A stretch of 64,000 bases of DNA, taken from positions 135,222,125 through 135,286,124 of the forward strand of contig NC_134276.1 in assembly GCF_949628215.1 (NCBI RefSeq). Direction: 5' to 3'. The translations under genes and the position numbers were made by a program. Positions within the stretch are counted from its first letter, which is position 1. Each line of letters opens with the position of its first letter. The notes beneath the pieces were generated by a model. That model saw only the letters and a program-made list of their open reading frames with translations, was not told where the DNA came from and searched no databases. This DNA comes from Phalacrocorax aristotelis (Eukaryota > Chordata > Aves > Suliformes > Phalacrocoracidae). Below are positions 1-11,644 of this stretch, piece by piece.

Positions 1-3000
1 CAAAAATGGCATGATCCTGCAGATCTCACTTTCAGATCCCAGTTCCATTAGATCAAGGGCTTCAGGATTTTCTTTCAATACCTTTTGCTTTAAAAGCAAG
101 TCTGCCAAGCCATACAAAAGAAGGGTTAGATCTGGATGTGTTTGTGAGTCTGTTTTTTTTATGGCCTGTGCTTCCTTTTCTTTGGAAGCAAACATTTGTA
201 ATCTTTTAATGATACTGTTACCTTTCATAAAAAGAGGTAGCAATATTAGGCAGTGATGGACTCTGCATGCATGCATGCAGGATATGCAAAGCTAAAGCTG
301 CTGCAGAAGTTTAATGCAAACAGAAGACAATAATAGATGTTACCGTGTAGCAAACTGTCTATGATCTTCCTGAGGTTGTGGTAGTTTCACCTTCCTGATG
401 ACATGGAAAATGGGTATTGAAGTCCTTACAGCTTCCTCTGTATACCTGTCTTGCAGAAGGGGATCAAGAAGCTAGCTAAGACAACCTCAGAAAGCTAACA
501 GATTAAGATCATGTGCATATACTATGGGTATAGGGTAGACTAACACTTGTGTAACTAACTGCTGCATGTCACCGTCTTGCAGTGCCAGGACTGGGGTAGT
601 ACCTGAAGGGCATCATAGGACCTGCACTGCAGGTGTGTTCCTGGCACTGGTGCAAGAAAAGAATGCTGTTCCCTCAAGACACAAACTGAGCAACAAATGA
701 TGCCCAGGAGATAAGAGTCTGGAAGATGAAAAAAGGGCCTACATGTCTCAAAGAGACCAGGAGTTGCAGAAGAGCCCTTGGTGCTAACACAATTTGTCTA
801 GGAGGATTGGCAGAGGAAGGCAGAGACCTTCCAATCCATATTCCACCTGTAGGTTTGCTCCAGCTGTGGACCTGAACTCAGCTGGAGACAGCACAAAAAA
901 GATATTGCGATCCTGTATGCAGTTGACTGTACCTGCAAATTCCCCTCTTCTGTCTCGTACGGGGCTTCCCACCACTTTTACTGCTGGTGCCTGAAAATTG
1001 CAGCAGTGGAAATTCTCCTTACCTGGATAAAACTAATCAGCCCTGACCCAGGAACAAACATCCTCCAACCACTCTTCTTCCTCTCTCCCTCCCTCTTGGA
1101 AGGGGGGATCCTGCAGCAGAGGGTGGAAATGAGGAGAGAGGAGGAGAGGGAGAGTTTGGGGATTTGGGTCAGGTGGGCTGTATGGGGATGTAGGGTGGGG
1201 AAGGGTGACAGGGCCCTCTTGGGTGAGTAGGGACATTGGGATGGAACTCTAGGTGTCGGGGAACCCAGGGGCAAGGCAGGACCCTGCTTCCCCCACCCCT
1301 ATCAATGTGGCCAGTCCCATCTTCTCACTGCCCTGGCTGCCAAACTGCCCTAAGATCTCTGCCTGGTCTTAGTGTCTGTACCTTCACTACCCCCCTGCAC
1401 TCCCACTTCCCCCCAGTCCCTTTCCTCCCATTCTCACATACCTCATTTTCTCCTTCCCTCTATCACCTGCACCAAGATCCTCTCTCTGTAGGATGTCTCC
1501 TGCTCTGAAACCTGCTAACACTCCTGCAAAGGTTCCAGCCCACCCCTGCTCTCCTCTGCCCAGTAGTGTTCCTTGTCAACCCCTACATGCAGCTGAGGGG
1601 CAATTATTCCTGGTTATCTGCTTCCCCTTCACATTGCCCTCTTCCTCCGCTGTCCGCAATGTAACCCCAAGTCCCAGTGCCCACATGGCCTGCCTAAACT
1701 GCTACCACAGCTGCTTGTTCAAAGCACTTTTGTTCCCAAAAGGTCCCTGCCTCTTCCAAAATTCTCTGCCTGCCCAAGCATTCTGTCCACCTGTGTGTTT
1801 CTTCTCTCTTCACTTTAATGGTTGGTAAATTTGTCTTTCCCTAGTTGATCTAACCCTCCTGTCTACTGTATATGCCTCTTTCCTGTCTGTGGAAGACCCC
1901 TGCTACTTTTTCTCCTGCTTTTTAATTCTGCCTTTGCCTTCTCTTACTTCATTCATTACTTTGTATTTCTCCATGTCCCCTTTAGGCAAATAAATTTTTC
2001 ATGCATAACATACATTTCTGCAGTTGGAATCCTTTTCATTTTCAACTCTCCCTCTGAATTGTAATGGTCCCCTTTCTTTGTTTGCTTTGTTTGTGTACCC
2101 AAGCATCCCACACTGAACACATTGAAAGTTTAGTTCTAACTACACATTCTTTACTCTCATCTTTTGTATCGTGCACCACTACTCAGTGTTCATCTTTTTC
2201 TGTAAACCATCGGAAATTAATGTCTCCGTAGGTGTGATATGTAGTATCGCTTTCCTTTCCCCCTCTTCTTTTTGGAAAAAAATGCAGAGTGACTGTAACA
2301 GGCCCTTCCTGTTTTCTTTGAAGATCATCATCTCCCTGTCTTGGACTCTGACTTACATGAACACTTCCCATAAAATTGAGTTAATTTTTCCCATTTCTAC
2401 TACCTATGCCCAGGCCTTCTGGATGGGTCATTCAACAGCCTCAGTCAGTCTGTTTGTTTAGAACTCTGGCAACACCCAGTCCAATCCTGTCAAGATATTA
2501 ACCCAGGTGGCTAATCCTTACCTGTGGCACTATTAAAAAAAACATACCAGGATAACAATCCAGGAATTGCAACATATCCAACAGGAAGAGTAGAGTGCAT
2601 GCAGATGGCTCATCAGGATATGCAATGGCATTAGCAGGGTAGCATACATAAAAGTGGGATACTAGATAAGAAAAAATGGATACTAGTTTTGTAGAGCTGA
2701 TTACCAAGGGAGAAGTTACCAGGACAGTCATGCCATAAATATGAAGTTAACAAGCCCAGAACCAATAGAGAAAAAGTGAACAATGTGGGCTGCGTATTTG
2801 GGAGGTGATGACTCTCCTAAAGAAGAAGTACCTAGGAGAGAAAAAAGGGGAGAAAGGAATATAAAGTGAAGCAAATCATGTGACCAGGGTTGTTTGGGGG
2901 ATTCCCTGTGTAGCAACCCTTTGCATGATCAACACAGCTTGCAAGAGGACAGCAAATCTATTTTATTCTCTGACCATCCAAGAGCAATCTGTCCATAAAG

Positions 3001-5915
3001 TGGGCCGAGCCAGCCCTTCCTACCCTGCTCATCATTGTTCTAGGGGCTGTCAAGTAAGGGCAGGAAAAAAGGAAAAAGAAGTCTCACAGCAGTACCTAAT
3101 GAGCATTTAGGTGAGGTAGAAAGCCTGAGGAACCAAGTGATTCTGTAGACAACTGATACAAAAAAAGGACAGGGCTGAGTTCAAGCGAGCAAAAACATAA
3201 AGGAACTGGAAGGGGCCTCTAAGGAGCATTGCCCTAGGATTGTCCCTTCCCAAGACATCATGGAAGTCAATAGGCACTGTTTGACAGTGCTCTGCCAATG
3301 AACAGGAAAGGACAAGGGAGCAAAGTGGGTCCTACAGTCTCACAGTTGCCTTCCTGACAAGTTTCTTCCTCTGTGTATTTGGGCTAGACTGAAGAACTCT
3401 GGGAGGAAGGTCCCCTGATCTGGTTGAAGATAGGGAGGTTATAAATGAAAACCAAAGGCTGCAACCTAGTGCACTCAGTGTGCCCGTGAGCCAGGCTCTC
3501 CTGTCTCTAAATGGGCATATATCAAGGGTCTGTTTTACAGTTTATATCTTTAGATGACCATGAAACTAGAGCTAAAGAGAAACAGGCTCACTAAGATTCC
3601 TGCCTTTCTGATGACAGGAAGTCTTGCCACCTTGCACCTGCTTGGGATAGATAAGTAAGGAAATTAAGTGTGAAATTTGAATACAAACTGGTGTTTCTGG
3701 GCTGTGGTTTCAAATCCAATTGATATTATTCAGCTGCATATGAGAGAGGCTGAGGAAGCTGGCAAAGCAGAGGGTTGAAAAAGAGCTGCTGCATGGCAAG
3801 CTTCCCTAAGATAGGAGTGTACAGTAGAAGACAGTGAGGTCTTCACCTCTTGGAGCAAATATTAGGGAATACAGTAAGTGGCTAGTCTGTGCTGGGTGGG
3901 CAATGTGATGCTTGGTCAGTTCTGCTGACTGTAGAAAGGTGCTCCCTGTTGTTGGTGACATCCATAGGAAATATCTTCCAGAGCAGGAAAGGAACCTTTG
4001 CTATGTGTAAGCAAAGGTGGGGTATGAGTAGCTGGCAGATGGCCAGGAGACTTCCTCCCATCACCTCACCATAGCTGCTGTGTGGGTCTTGGTTGACCAG
4101 ATGGCCTGGAGGCCACTGGGAAATTTCCTGCAAAGTTTTGCAGCTTCACCCAGCAAAATAGAAGGTCCTGAAAAGCATAGCATAGCAGGCAGCTAACAGG
4201 CAATCTGTTAACTAGCACTTCAGATAGCAAGGGATTTTTCTGCAAAGAAAAGCTTTTAAAAGGAATTGGTAGTAGGCCCCTTAAAAGGAGGACTGTAAAC
4301 ACACAATAAAGTCCCAAATGGATTCTGACCTTGTTAGGGTGCTATTATAAAAAATAAACAGCATACTTAAAATCTATACGTGAAGAAAAGAGTTTGTACA
4401 ATGAACAGGTAGAGATCTGATGAAGCATTGATAAATCATAAAGGTTTGATATGTGTGGCTTACTTGGGCCTTTGTGGTTATCTGCCAGTGCTGTGCAAAT
4501 AAGACTGAAAGACTACACTGCTTCTAGTTGGGGCAGAAGAGATCAGTTTCCTAGACTTTCACAGAGTCTCTGCAATGGTCATATAGAAAGCTGAAAGGAG
4601 CCCTCATCCAGAGAGAAGTTAGGACACAGGACAAATGACTTGTCTGTTGTCACTCAGTTGCAAGCTTGGACACATGCCTTCTTTCCTGACTCATGCATAT
4701 TAGTGTATGCTCAACTAATATGCTCCAGTTTGGAATCAGAGCAATTGTTTGTGAATCTGCCTTCCTTATTTCTTTGACTTTTTTCCCCAAAACAGGGAAG
4801 AAATACAAAACTGTAGAGCTGTGGTTTGGAACTGTAAGGTTTGTTGCTGGGGACTGTTGACAATATAGGGAATCTAAAGTTTATTTAAAGGGTTTTCTTT
4901 TTTCTTCTTTTTGAGGTAAACAATGACCTGGATTTTTCTCTTGTAGCTGCAGAACAACAACAGATTTTTAAAATAGCTACTACTTAGAACCATGTGAGAC
5001 TCCATGGATCCATCTCTGTGATTTGTAGTGTCTCTGTGCAAGGTAAGAATATCTGTAGACTCACATGTGATAGGTTGCTAATTTTTAATCTCATTCTATA
5101 GGTTAGTTTTCTAGTAAGCACAAATAGTGGCATCAAGATGTTTTTATCAACCCACAGTTAAATCCAAAACATGCAATAGATGAATAAGTAATTTTTAAAG
5201 CATGCTTGGATTTCTTTTGCTAATGTCGTTTGTTTCAATTTAAGGCTAGAAGCCCTGGAATGTGGCTTACCTTTGTCATTCAAAGAGGCTTCTTTTGTGA
5301 GAAAAGTCTAAAACTTGTGACTTCTTGTGTTGTACAGTCTGCCACACAGTGGGCTTATTTGCATACTCCTTCTTATGTCAATAAGCAATGTAGTTGATAC
5401 TTGTCTTGAGGGCCAAGCCCAGTAACATTTGGAAGTAAACTGATATGTATCAGCTTTTGCTTGTTGACCTGGTTTTCTTTTCATATGCAGTTCACATCTT
5501 AAAGGTGGTGGTGAGGAGAAGGGTGCCTTCAGGGTACTACGGGTAACTGACCCCTGGTGCTGGCTTCTCACACAGAGACAGAGGATTCTGATCTTCCCTT
5601 TATGTGTTCCAACTTCCCACTCCCTGAAGTGAGCAGAAAGGGGGTTTAGCATGCATTGACCAGTTTTTCTGAGGGATGGGAAACAAAGATGAGGTTGCAG
5701 CCTCTCTACTTTCTCAGCTTGCAAACTTGGAGAAGCCTTGTAATAGTAGGAAGCACAGATTCACACTAGGATCAGCCATGCAGGAAATAACATGTAGGGC
5801 AGGGATATGGGAGAGGTGGTGTATAAAGACTTGTCTAAAAAGTGGGGCTGGAGAGGTCAGAGGAGGACTTAGAAACCAGTATTATACTGAAAAGCAGGTT
5901 CATTCACCTGGTGTG
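1..5915. other. Intergenic DNA upstream of PHC1, no gene recognised
   Basis: I see no exon with a recognisable protein and no RNA gene here. Open frames are short and their translations look like non-coding sequence. A C-rich stretch at about 1,250-1,830 is followed by AATAAA at about 1,986. That could be the 3' end of an unseen upstream plus-strand gene, but no coding exon supports it. A small GCAT repeat lies near 260-275. A pyrimidine/purine tract near 1,060-1,165 is listed separately. Confidence 0.5.
1060..1165. repeat. Pyrimidine tract followed by purine tract
   Basis: A CT-rich run of about 35 bases (1,070-1,100) is followed, after a short spacer, by a GA-rich run (1,120-1,160). The second run resembles an imperfect reverse complement of the first, so the strand could fold back or form a triplex. 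It is low-complexity sequence and no function is implied. Confidence 0.4.
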
Positions 5916-6513
5916 TGAAATGCCAAACTACACACAAAGCAGAGGTATTTTATTTAATTCATTTTTGTGCAAAGATTGGTGGTAGGTGGTAACCACAAAG
6001 CTAGCTCCCCGCACCGAGAACTATGAGGCATTTATACAGTTAAATGTGTCGGTCACAGCTAATATTCACATGCCTCAGCTAATAATCGGTTAATTTCTTT
6101 CTCACTTCGATGTAAAGGTACAGATCACTTCTAATTTTCCACACAGGCTCAGACAGTAAGGGATTTACTAGAGGGGGGCGGCGGTTCCTGGCCTATGGGC
6201 CTGAGTTTTAGTATTATAATGAGGATAGTTCCCCTACTGGGCACTTTGTTTTAGTTCTTATCAACATCTCGATTAGTTGTTCTCCTTGACTATACAGTTT
6301 ATCACCCATTCCTAGCGGCTTCTGAGGTGGGATGTTTGCTTTGATCAGTCTCTCAGCTCTCCTCAGGGATATAGTTGTAAAACAAATGCTTCTCTGTCTC
6401 TCAGTTCCTGTCTCTGGCCGTCAAATTCTGTTTTGCTAAGCTCACATAGTTCATTGTTATGGCTTAGCGGAAAATTCCAAAAATTCAATTTTCTTCAGGG
6501 TATCACCAGCACA
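5916..6513 (-). mobile_element. Old endogenous-retrovirus LTR, minus orientation (solo)
   Basis: Read on the minus strand, this segment has a TATA-like box (at about 6,040), then AATAAA within a stretch reading GAATTAAATAAAATACCTC, then an end in CA at 5,916. It pairs with 6,965-8,132, which carries the same family in the opposite orientation. The two agree at both ends and differ widely in the middle, so both are old. The family (ERVL-like) is a guess; the outer limits are approximate and no clear target duplication is seen. It is a fossil LTR with no internal genes recognised. Confidence 0.6.
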
Positions 6514-6964
6514 GTCAGATGAACTTTTGCTCAGAGACAGGTCAGTATGGCAGTTAGATCCTGGGGTTGCTATGATCATCTCCTGTCTAGCTTCTTCCTT
6601 TTGGAGATGGTGATTGGCCATTCTGGCCAGGGTTAGCAGAGGGTTTTTTAAGAGAACCAGTGATGTGGTGAGGCTGTGGATGGACTGGTGTCTATGCGTG
6701 GGAAGGACACCAAAAGCAGTGATCTGGGCAGCCTGTAAGAAGTACATTGCAGTACACTGCAGTAACTGCAAATGTAGACTTACCCCACTTATATGCCCCA
6801 GTAAACTGGGAACAATGTCAACCTCTTCTTTGAGCAGTAAGACATCTCAGGCTTGGAGGTCGATCAGAATCAGGTTTCTGGCTCCCTTTGCACCTCCATG
6901 GTATAGATCTGAGGATTAACTCTTGGTGGCCGGGGTTGGTACATTACAAGTTGCCATCATCCCT
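6514..6964. other. Spacer between two inverted LTRs
   Basis: About 450 bp lies between the two head-to-head LTR copies. I recognise no retroviral gene and no host exon in it. It may be ordinary flanking DNA caught between two independent insertions, or a remnant of element sequence. Confidence 0.35.
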
Positions 6965-8132
6965 TGATATCCTGCAGAAAATTAAAATTTCCACTAGGTG
7001 ATAAAAATGGACCATGTGAACGTTGCAAAACAGAATCTGGCAGTCAGAGGAGGGAACTGAGAAAAAAAGGAAACATTTGTTTTATGACTATATCCTTGAA
7101 GAAGAACTGAGAGACTAATAGAATGGAACATCCTGCCTCAGAAGGTGCCGAAAGCTGGGTGATGTCAGTCAAAACTGCGGTAATGATGTCACCGAAATCG
7201 GGAATAAACCTCGTAACACCAATGTAGTGTTAAAAGGCAGGCATTCTTTATTCACGGCGCCGGATGCACGGGGGATCGCTCCACCTAACGTGCATACTGC
7301 AGATTACATCAACAAAAACTTATATCGTCTGGTTACATACCTATGCGTCAAATTTCCCGGAACTAATTGTCATATTTACATAGTCATTACGCATGTGTCC
7401 TTGAAAGCTGAGGGGCATCTCCGGTGGTCCCTGGTGGTCTCTTCTGGTCATATCAAGTGTCCTTTGATTGACCCCTTCTTACGTGCATGCGCACTGCTAA
7501 TGTAGCTTGTTTCTTTCTCCATAGCACCCAAGCGGAATGTAAAGTATGTAAGGTAGGACACCCTTCACCAAGGTTTCTAAAACACACCACCAACCTGTTA
7601 CTTTGGTTACATTAAAACACTCCTCAACCTATTATTAAAATGGATAGGATACATAGGTAGTAGCTTAGTAATAATGTTAGCATTTTAACTGTCCCATAGC
7701 AATAGTGTTAGTGTTTTATCTGTCCCATCACCTTGGTTTCAAAGACTAAGATACAGATCAAAGAATGCATAACAAAACCACTACTATCTTGGTTACAACT
7801 AGGGGAAAGGTAAAGGTGGCAGGGGGAGATCATGACCACCGACTGAATTCAGGACTGAGAATACTCCCCGCCGCCGCCCAGAGGATGCATGCTAATTTAC
7901 ATAGCTAGTGAGGCTAATTAAAATACAGCTAGCAGATAACAGATGAGATTGCAATTACTAACAAATGAATATTAATTTAGGTGGGTTTTTACTAAACATG
8001 TAAGAATATAAATACCTTGTCGTTTCTTCGTGCCATGTGGTAACTTTGTAGAGTTACCACCTAGCACCCATCTTTATGCAAATATGAAATGAATAAAATA
8101 CCTCTGCTCTGCATGTATTTTGGCATATTGCA
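6965..8132 (+). mobile_element. Old endogenous-retrovirus LTR, plus orientation, interrupted by a nested LTR
   Basis: The left part (about 6,965-7,186) aligns by eye with the reverse complement of 5,916-6,513. The right part (about 7,790-8,132) resumes the same LTR, with a TATA-like ATAAATA near 8,010, AATAAA near 8,093 and a terminal CA at 8,132. The middle is a younger LTR in the opposite orientation. The family is probably the same ERVL-like group as its inverted partner. It is a fossil, and its limits are approximate. Confidence 0.6.
7187..7775 (-). mobile_element. Nested endogenous-retrovirus LTR (ERVK-like), minus orientation
   Basis: The left boundary is TGTCACCGAAATCG at 7,187. On the minus strand the segment contains GTGAATAAAGAATGCCTGCC, a typical poly(A) signal in the R region, and ends in GGTGACA, as avian ERVK-type LTRs do. 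It interrupts an older LTR and so must be younger than it. The right boundary is uncertain: 7,560 and about 7,775 are both possible. The TGT...ACA termini fit the latter, but no convincing target duplication is seen. It appears to be a solo LTR with no internal genes. Confidence 0.6.
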
Positions 8133-10640
8133 TACCAAGTGAACGATCCCGCTTTTAGGAGAACACCCTGACAGTGTGTATGAAAACTCCAGTCTTCCCC
8201 ACTACAAGAGAAAGGGTTTTCTTTTGAGGTACCTGAAGGTGATGGTCTCATTTCCAGGCTGAAGTGAGTAAATAAGCATGGGAATGGGAAAGAGGGCAAA
8301 TGCAGGTACGTCTGCTGGATGTCCATATATATGCTTGTACTATATGAATCTGTACAGTGCAGTGTGCAGACTCATCTTTATGCTAGGCAGTCCTGTTGAC
8401 TCACCTGTGTATGAGGTGCCTTTGCTACCACTGTCTTCCTGAGAAACTGGAAAAAAAGTGAGCTCAGAAGGTGCACTTTTCCTGCAGGGCCACCGGGTGC
8501 CACCATCGCTCCGCGGCTTGCTCTGCAAGATGCCGTTTCTCCAGCAAAACCCCTTTGCTAAGATGGGTTGGAGTGGGAATAAAAATATCACTGAAATGAA
8601 AATGGGCTGCTTCTTGCCAAGAAGCCCAGAGCCGGGAGGATCTGCATGTAAAGTATGAGCAAGCGATGCTACCTGTGAAACGAATCCTGGCTTCTACTTA
8701 AGGCATAGCACTTGACAGTTTTCCAGCCAGGCCCTATACCCAGTCTCACAAACCATAGCACTAGCCTCAGTGATGACAATTATAGGATAGAGCAAGTGCT
8801 TCATCAGGAGACACTAAAAAGGCCAGGATCCTACCATTTTATGAGCAGAATTTGGTGTGCAGATGAGGGTTTGAGGTTTACAAATATAAGGTGGTGGATA
8901 AAGTGAATGGAAAACTGTTCTGCAAATCTTTCCAGGGTGGACGGGGGGCATGTGATAAAACTAGTTGGTAATCAATTTAAAACAAACAAAAAAGGTACTT
9001 TACACTATAAGAACCTACTGCTACAAGACTTATGGAAGCGAATAATATCCACAGGTTCAAAAAGCTCATAGGCAAGCTAATGGAAAACCAATCTGTACCG
9101 AAGGGAACAGGTTGTGATGTATCCTCCGTTGTCCCTACTACCATGCTTGGATGTGGAAGTAGAACAAGGGGAATGGACTATAGATATTGTTCAGGTACAC
9201 GTGCTCTCCCTGAAAAGTATGAAGGGCAGCTGAATCCAGTGGACTGAAAGATCCAGCGGCTTCTTTCATTCCTGGGCCAATGGAGACAAGCGGGAGCTTC
9301 TTACTTCTATTTCACATCCCACCGGTAGCAGGGTGGTGTGAAACTTCACAACAGACATGCACACACAGGTTAACACTGTTAGGACTTGACAGGCAGCCAT
9401 AGAAACACGGACAGCATGAGCAAGTAGCCTCATCCCGCTCCAAGGACCAGTGCTAAGAGAAACGTGCCTTCACGGGTCTCTTGGGTTTCTGGACCCACAA
9501 ACCTTTCATCCTACTTCCTGGCTAGGCAGACCTAAGTTTGTTTTGGATCACACACACGTGCACACAACAGACAGCACAATCACACAGGAAATAATTCAAA
9601 TAATTTATTATGAATATAGTACAGACTGTGGTGATCCGGTGCAAAACTTGTCCAGACAAACATCCTGATTGCATTTGGCCAGCTTAGTTTATCCCTCTTT
9701 TGTTCGTCTCTGATCCACACCGATCCCTCCATTTACCATTACCCCAAACATACCAGTGTAGTCTTGTAAATCCTCAAATTCTCTTGATTGACACCAACAT
9801 CCCCCCCGCCGAAGCACCCCGCAGTAAGTCCTAAAGCCTCTTTATTGCAGTAGTTCCCCTTCGTTTGCATAGATGCCACAGAGTTTCCTCCCTTGAATTG
9901 ATTTCAGTGGGTTTTGCAACAGGGACAAATGGTCGTTCATCCAGTCGTTGAGGGTTTTAGGAGTGGTTGATTCGCAGGAATTACCTTGGCTGGGTTCCCC
10001 ACCTTGTCATTGTTCCTTTGATCACTGTCTGACCTTTTATTTTGAACAGCCTTAAATATCTCCTATAGGGTGTGGTTTTTTTTGTGTTTTTTTTTGTTTG
10101 TTTGTTTTTAAGAGAATCAGCCAGACAGTTTTCCATCTGAATTAAAAAAGAACCCCCAGCATTTAGGGCAGGTGTGTTTGGTAACAGCCCGAACAATCCC
10201 CTGTACGGGATGTTTTGCCGCTTTTCAGGCAGCAGCAAATGCTATTCTGTGATTCTAAGTCAACGGGACTGGATCTCCTGTGCATTGATAGCCCGGCACA
10301 TTCATCACTGAGCCAGGTGCGATGTTCTTGCCACAGGAAGCTCAAACATGTCATTTGCAGCAGCATTTATGATGCTCTTAGCCTCAGCGGTGCTCGAGCT
10401 TCTGCACCTTGATGGAGCATGAATCGTTTCTGCCTGTTCTTTACTTCTTCCCACCCGTCCTTGGTGCACGAGCCGTCACCCTTAAAGCTCTTACCGGGAT
10501 GGGCCACCGGTCTGACTCGATAGGGCGTTTCTCGCTTTCTTAGTCATGCTGACTTACAACACTATTGTTGGAAGTGATTAAGTTTACCCTAGTCGGTCAC
10601 TCTTACCCTTAGCCAGGCAACTGACAGAAGAACTGACGCT
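8133..10640. other. Intergenic DNA, no gene recognised
   Basis: No exon or RNA gene was recognised between the LTR cluster and the PHC1 CpG island. Poly-T and TTTG runs lie near 10,075-10,110. A possible LTR at about 9,540-9,960 is listed separately. Confidence 0.45.
9540..9960 (-). mobile_element. Possible endogenous-retrovirus LTR, minus orientation
   Basis: On the minus strand the segment reads as a possible R-U5 region: a GC-rich start, then a TATATTCATAATAAATTATT stretch holding AATAAA near 9,605-9,612, then a short tail toward about 9,540. This layout resembles avian LTRs, but I cannot name the family or fix the ends. It could also be ordinary AT-rich DNA. Confidence 0.3.
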
Positions 10641-11193
10641 CTTCAGGAGTCACCCAGGGAAGCGAGGCTCAGGCGCCTGCACACAGCAGCCTCCCTTCTC
10701 AAAAAGTTGCCACCGAGCTCCGACACCGCGGGTTCTTACCCGGCTCACGCAGGTTCGCACAGTGCACCGCTCTGCGTGACCTGGGCAGAACCCCGCCCCC
10801 GGCACCGTTACTACCGCCGAGCCCTGTGTGCTCATCAAAGCTTGCTCCAGGTTCCAAGGCAAACATTTTACACCCTACATATAACGTCTAACAAGGTTAA
10901 CGGGCCCCCGAAGGGCCAGCGGCAGAGCGCGTCCCAGCACTGGCTCCGAAGGCGGGACGGACCCTGCGCCGGCCTGCGGCGCTTGTCACGCCTCAGCGCC
11001 TTGGTCCCTCCCCGCAGCCCCGGCAGGGGCCGCCACCGAGGGACCAGGCTCCGCCCCTGCCCCGCCGTTCCCGCCGTTCCTCGGCCGCCGTCACCAAGGC
11101 AACGGCAAGCGGCGCCCGGGGAAGGGAGTCACGTGCCCGGAAGCGCCTCGAGGAAGGAAGTGACGGAGTGGCGGGGAGCCCCAAAGGCCAAGA

Positions 11194-11227
11194 TTTAAAA
11201 AAAAAAAAAAAGGAAAAAAAGGGGGGG
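11194..11227. repeat. A-tract followed by G-tract inside the CpG island
   Basis: TTT is followed by 15 A, GG, seven A and seven G. This AT-rich island inside very GC-rich promoter DNA is likely to exclude nucleosomes. It is also prone to length change and sequencing error. Confidence 0.8.
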
Positions 11228-11469
11228 CGGAACCGGCTGGGGCGCGGAGCGCGCGTGTGGGCCCCGCCCCCGCCGTCCCTCCCCCGAGCGGACACACCAG
11301 GACTCCTCCCACGCCCCCCGGGGCAGCCCCGCGAGGCCGAGGCCGGGCCCGGCCCGCCGGCAGCCGCCGCGAGGTAACGCCCCCGGCCCCGCCCTCCCCC
11401 AACACCGGGGCCCCCTGGCACCGCCCCGCCCCGCCCCGTCCCGCCCCGCCCGGCCGGGGCCCGGCCTGG

Positions 11470-11644
11470 CAGCCCGCGCGCGGGGGGCGTGTCAGGCGGC
11501 GGCGGCGGCCCGGGGGCTCCGGTAACGCCGGCAGCGCGGGTCCGTGGGGCGGGCGTGGGGGTTCTTGGCGGGCTGGGGGGCGCCGCCGCCGCTGGTGCTG
11601 CTGCGGGAGCGGAGCGGGGCAGTGCCGCGCCACGGCGGCTGCAG
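11470..11644 (+). other. PHC1: Candidate non-coding exon 1 of PHC1
   Basis: A strong splice donor, CTGCAG|GTGAGG, ends at 11,644 in the middle of the CpG island. The next good acceptor leading into the start-codon exon ends at 15,636. The start of the exon is a guess. Other donor-like sites in the island (AG|GTAACG near 11,373 and G|GTAACG near 11,521) could mark alternative first exons. Confidence 0.45.

Noticed and set aside
5308-5724. 138-codon minus-strand open frame in the upstream intergenic region
   Set aside because: There is no recognised domain, no splice context and an ordinary composition. It is consistent with chance.
5916-8132. Reading the inverted LTR pair as one DNA transposon with long terminal inverted repeats
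   Set aside because: Each arm carries a TATA-like box and AATAAA in LTR order, the arms diverge strongly in the middle, and no transposase is seen. It is kept only as an alternative to test.
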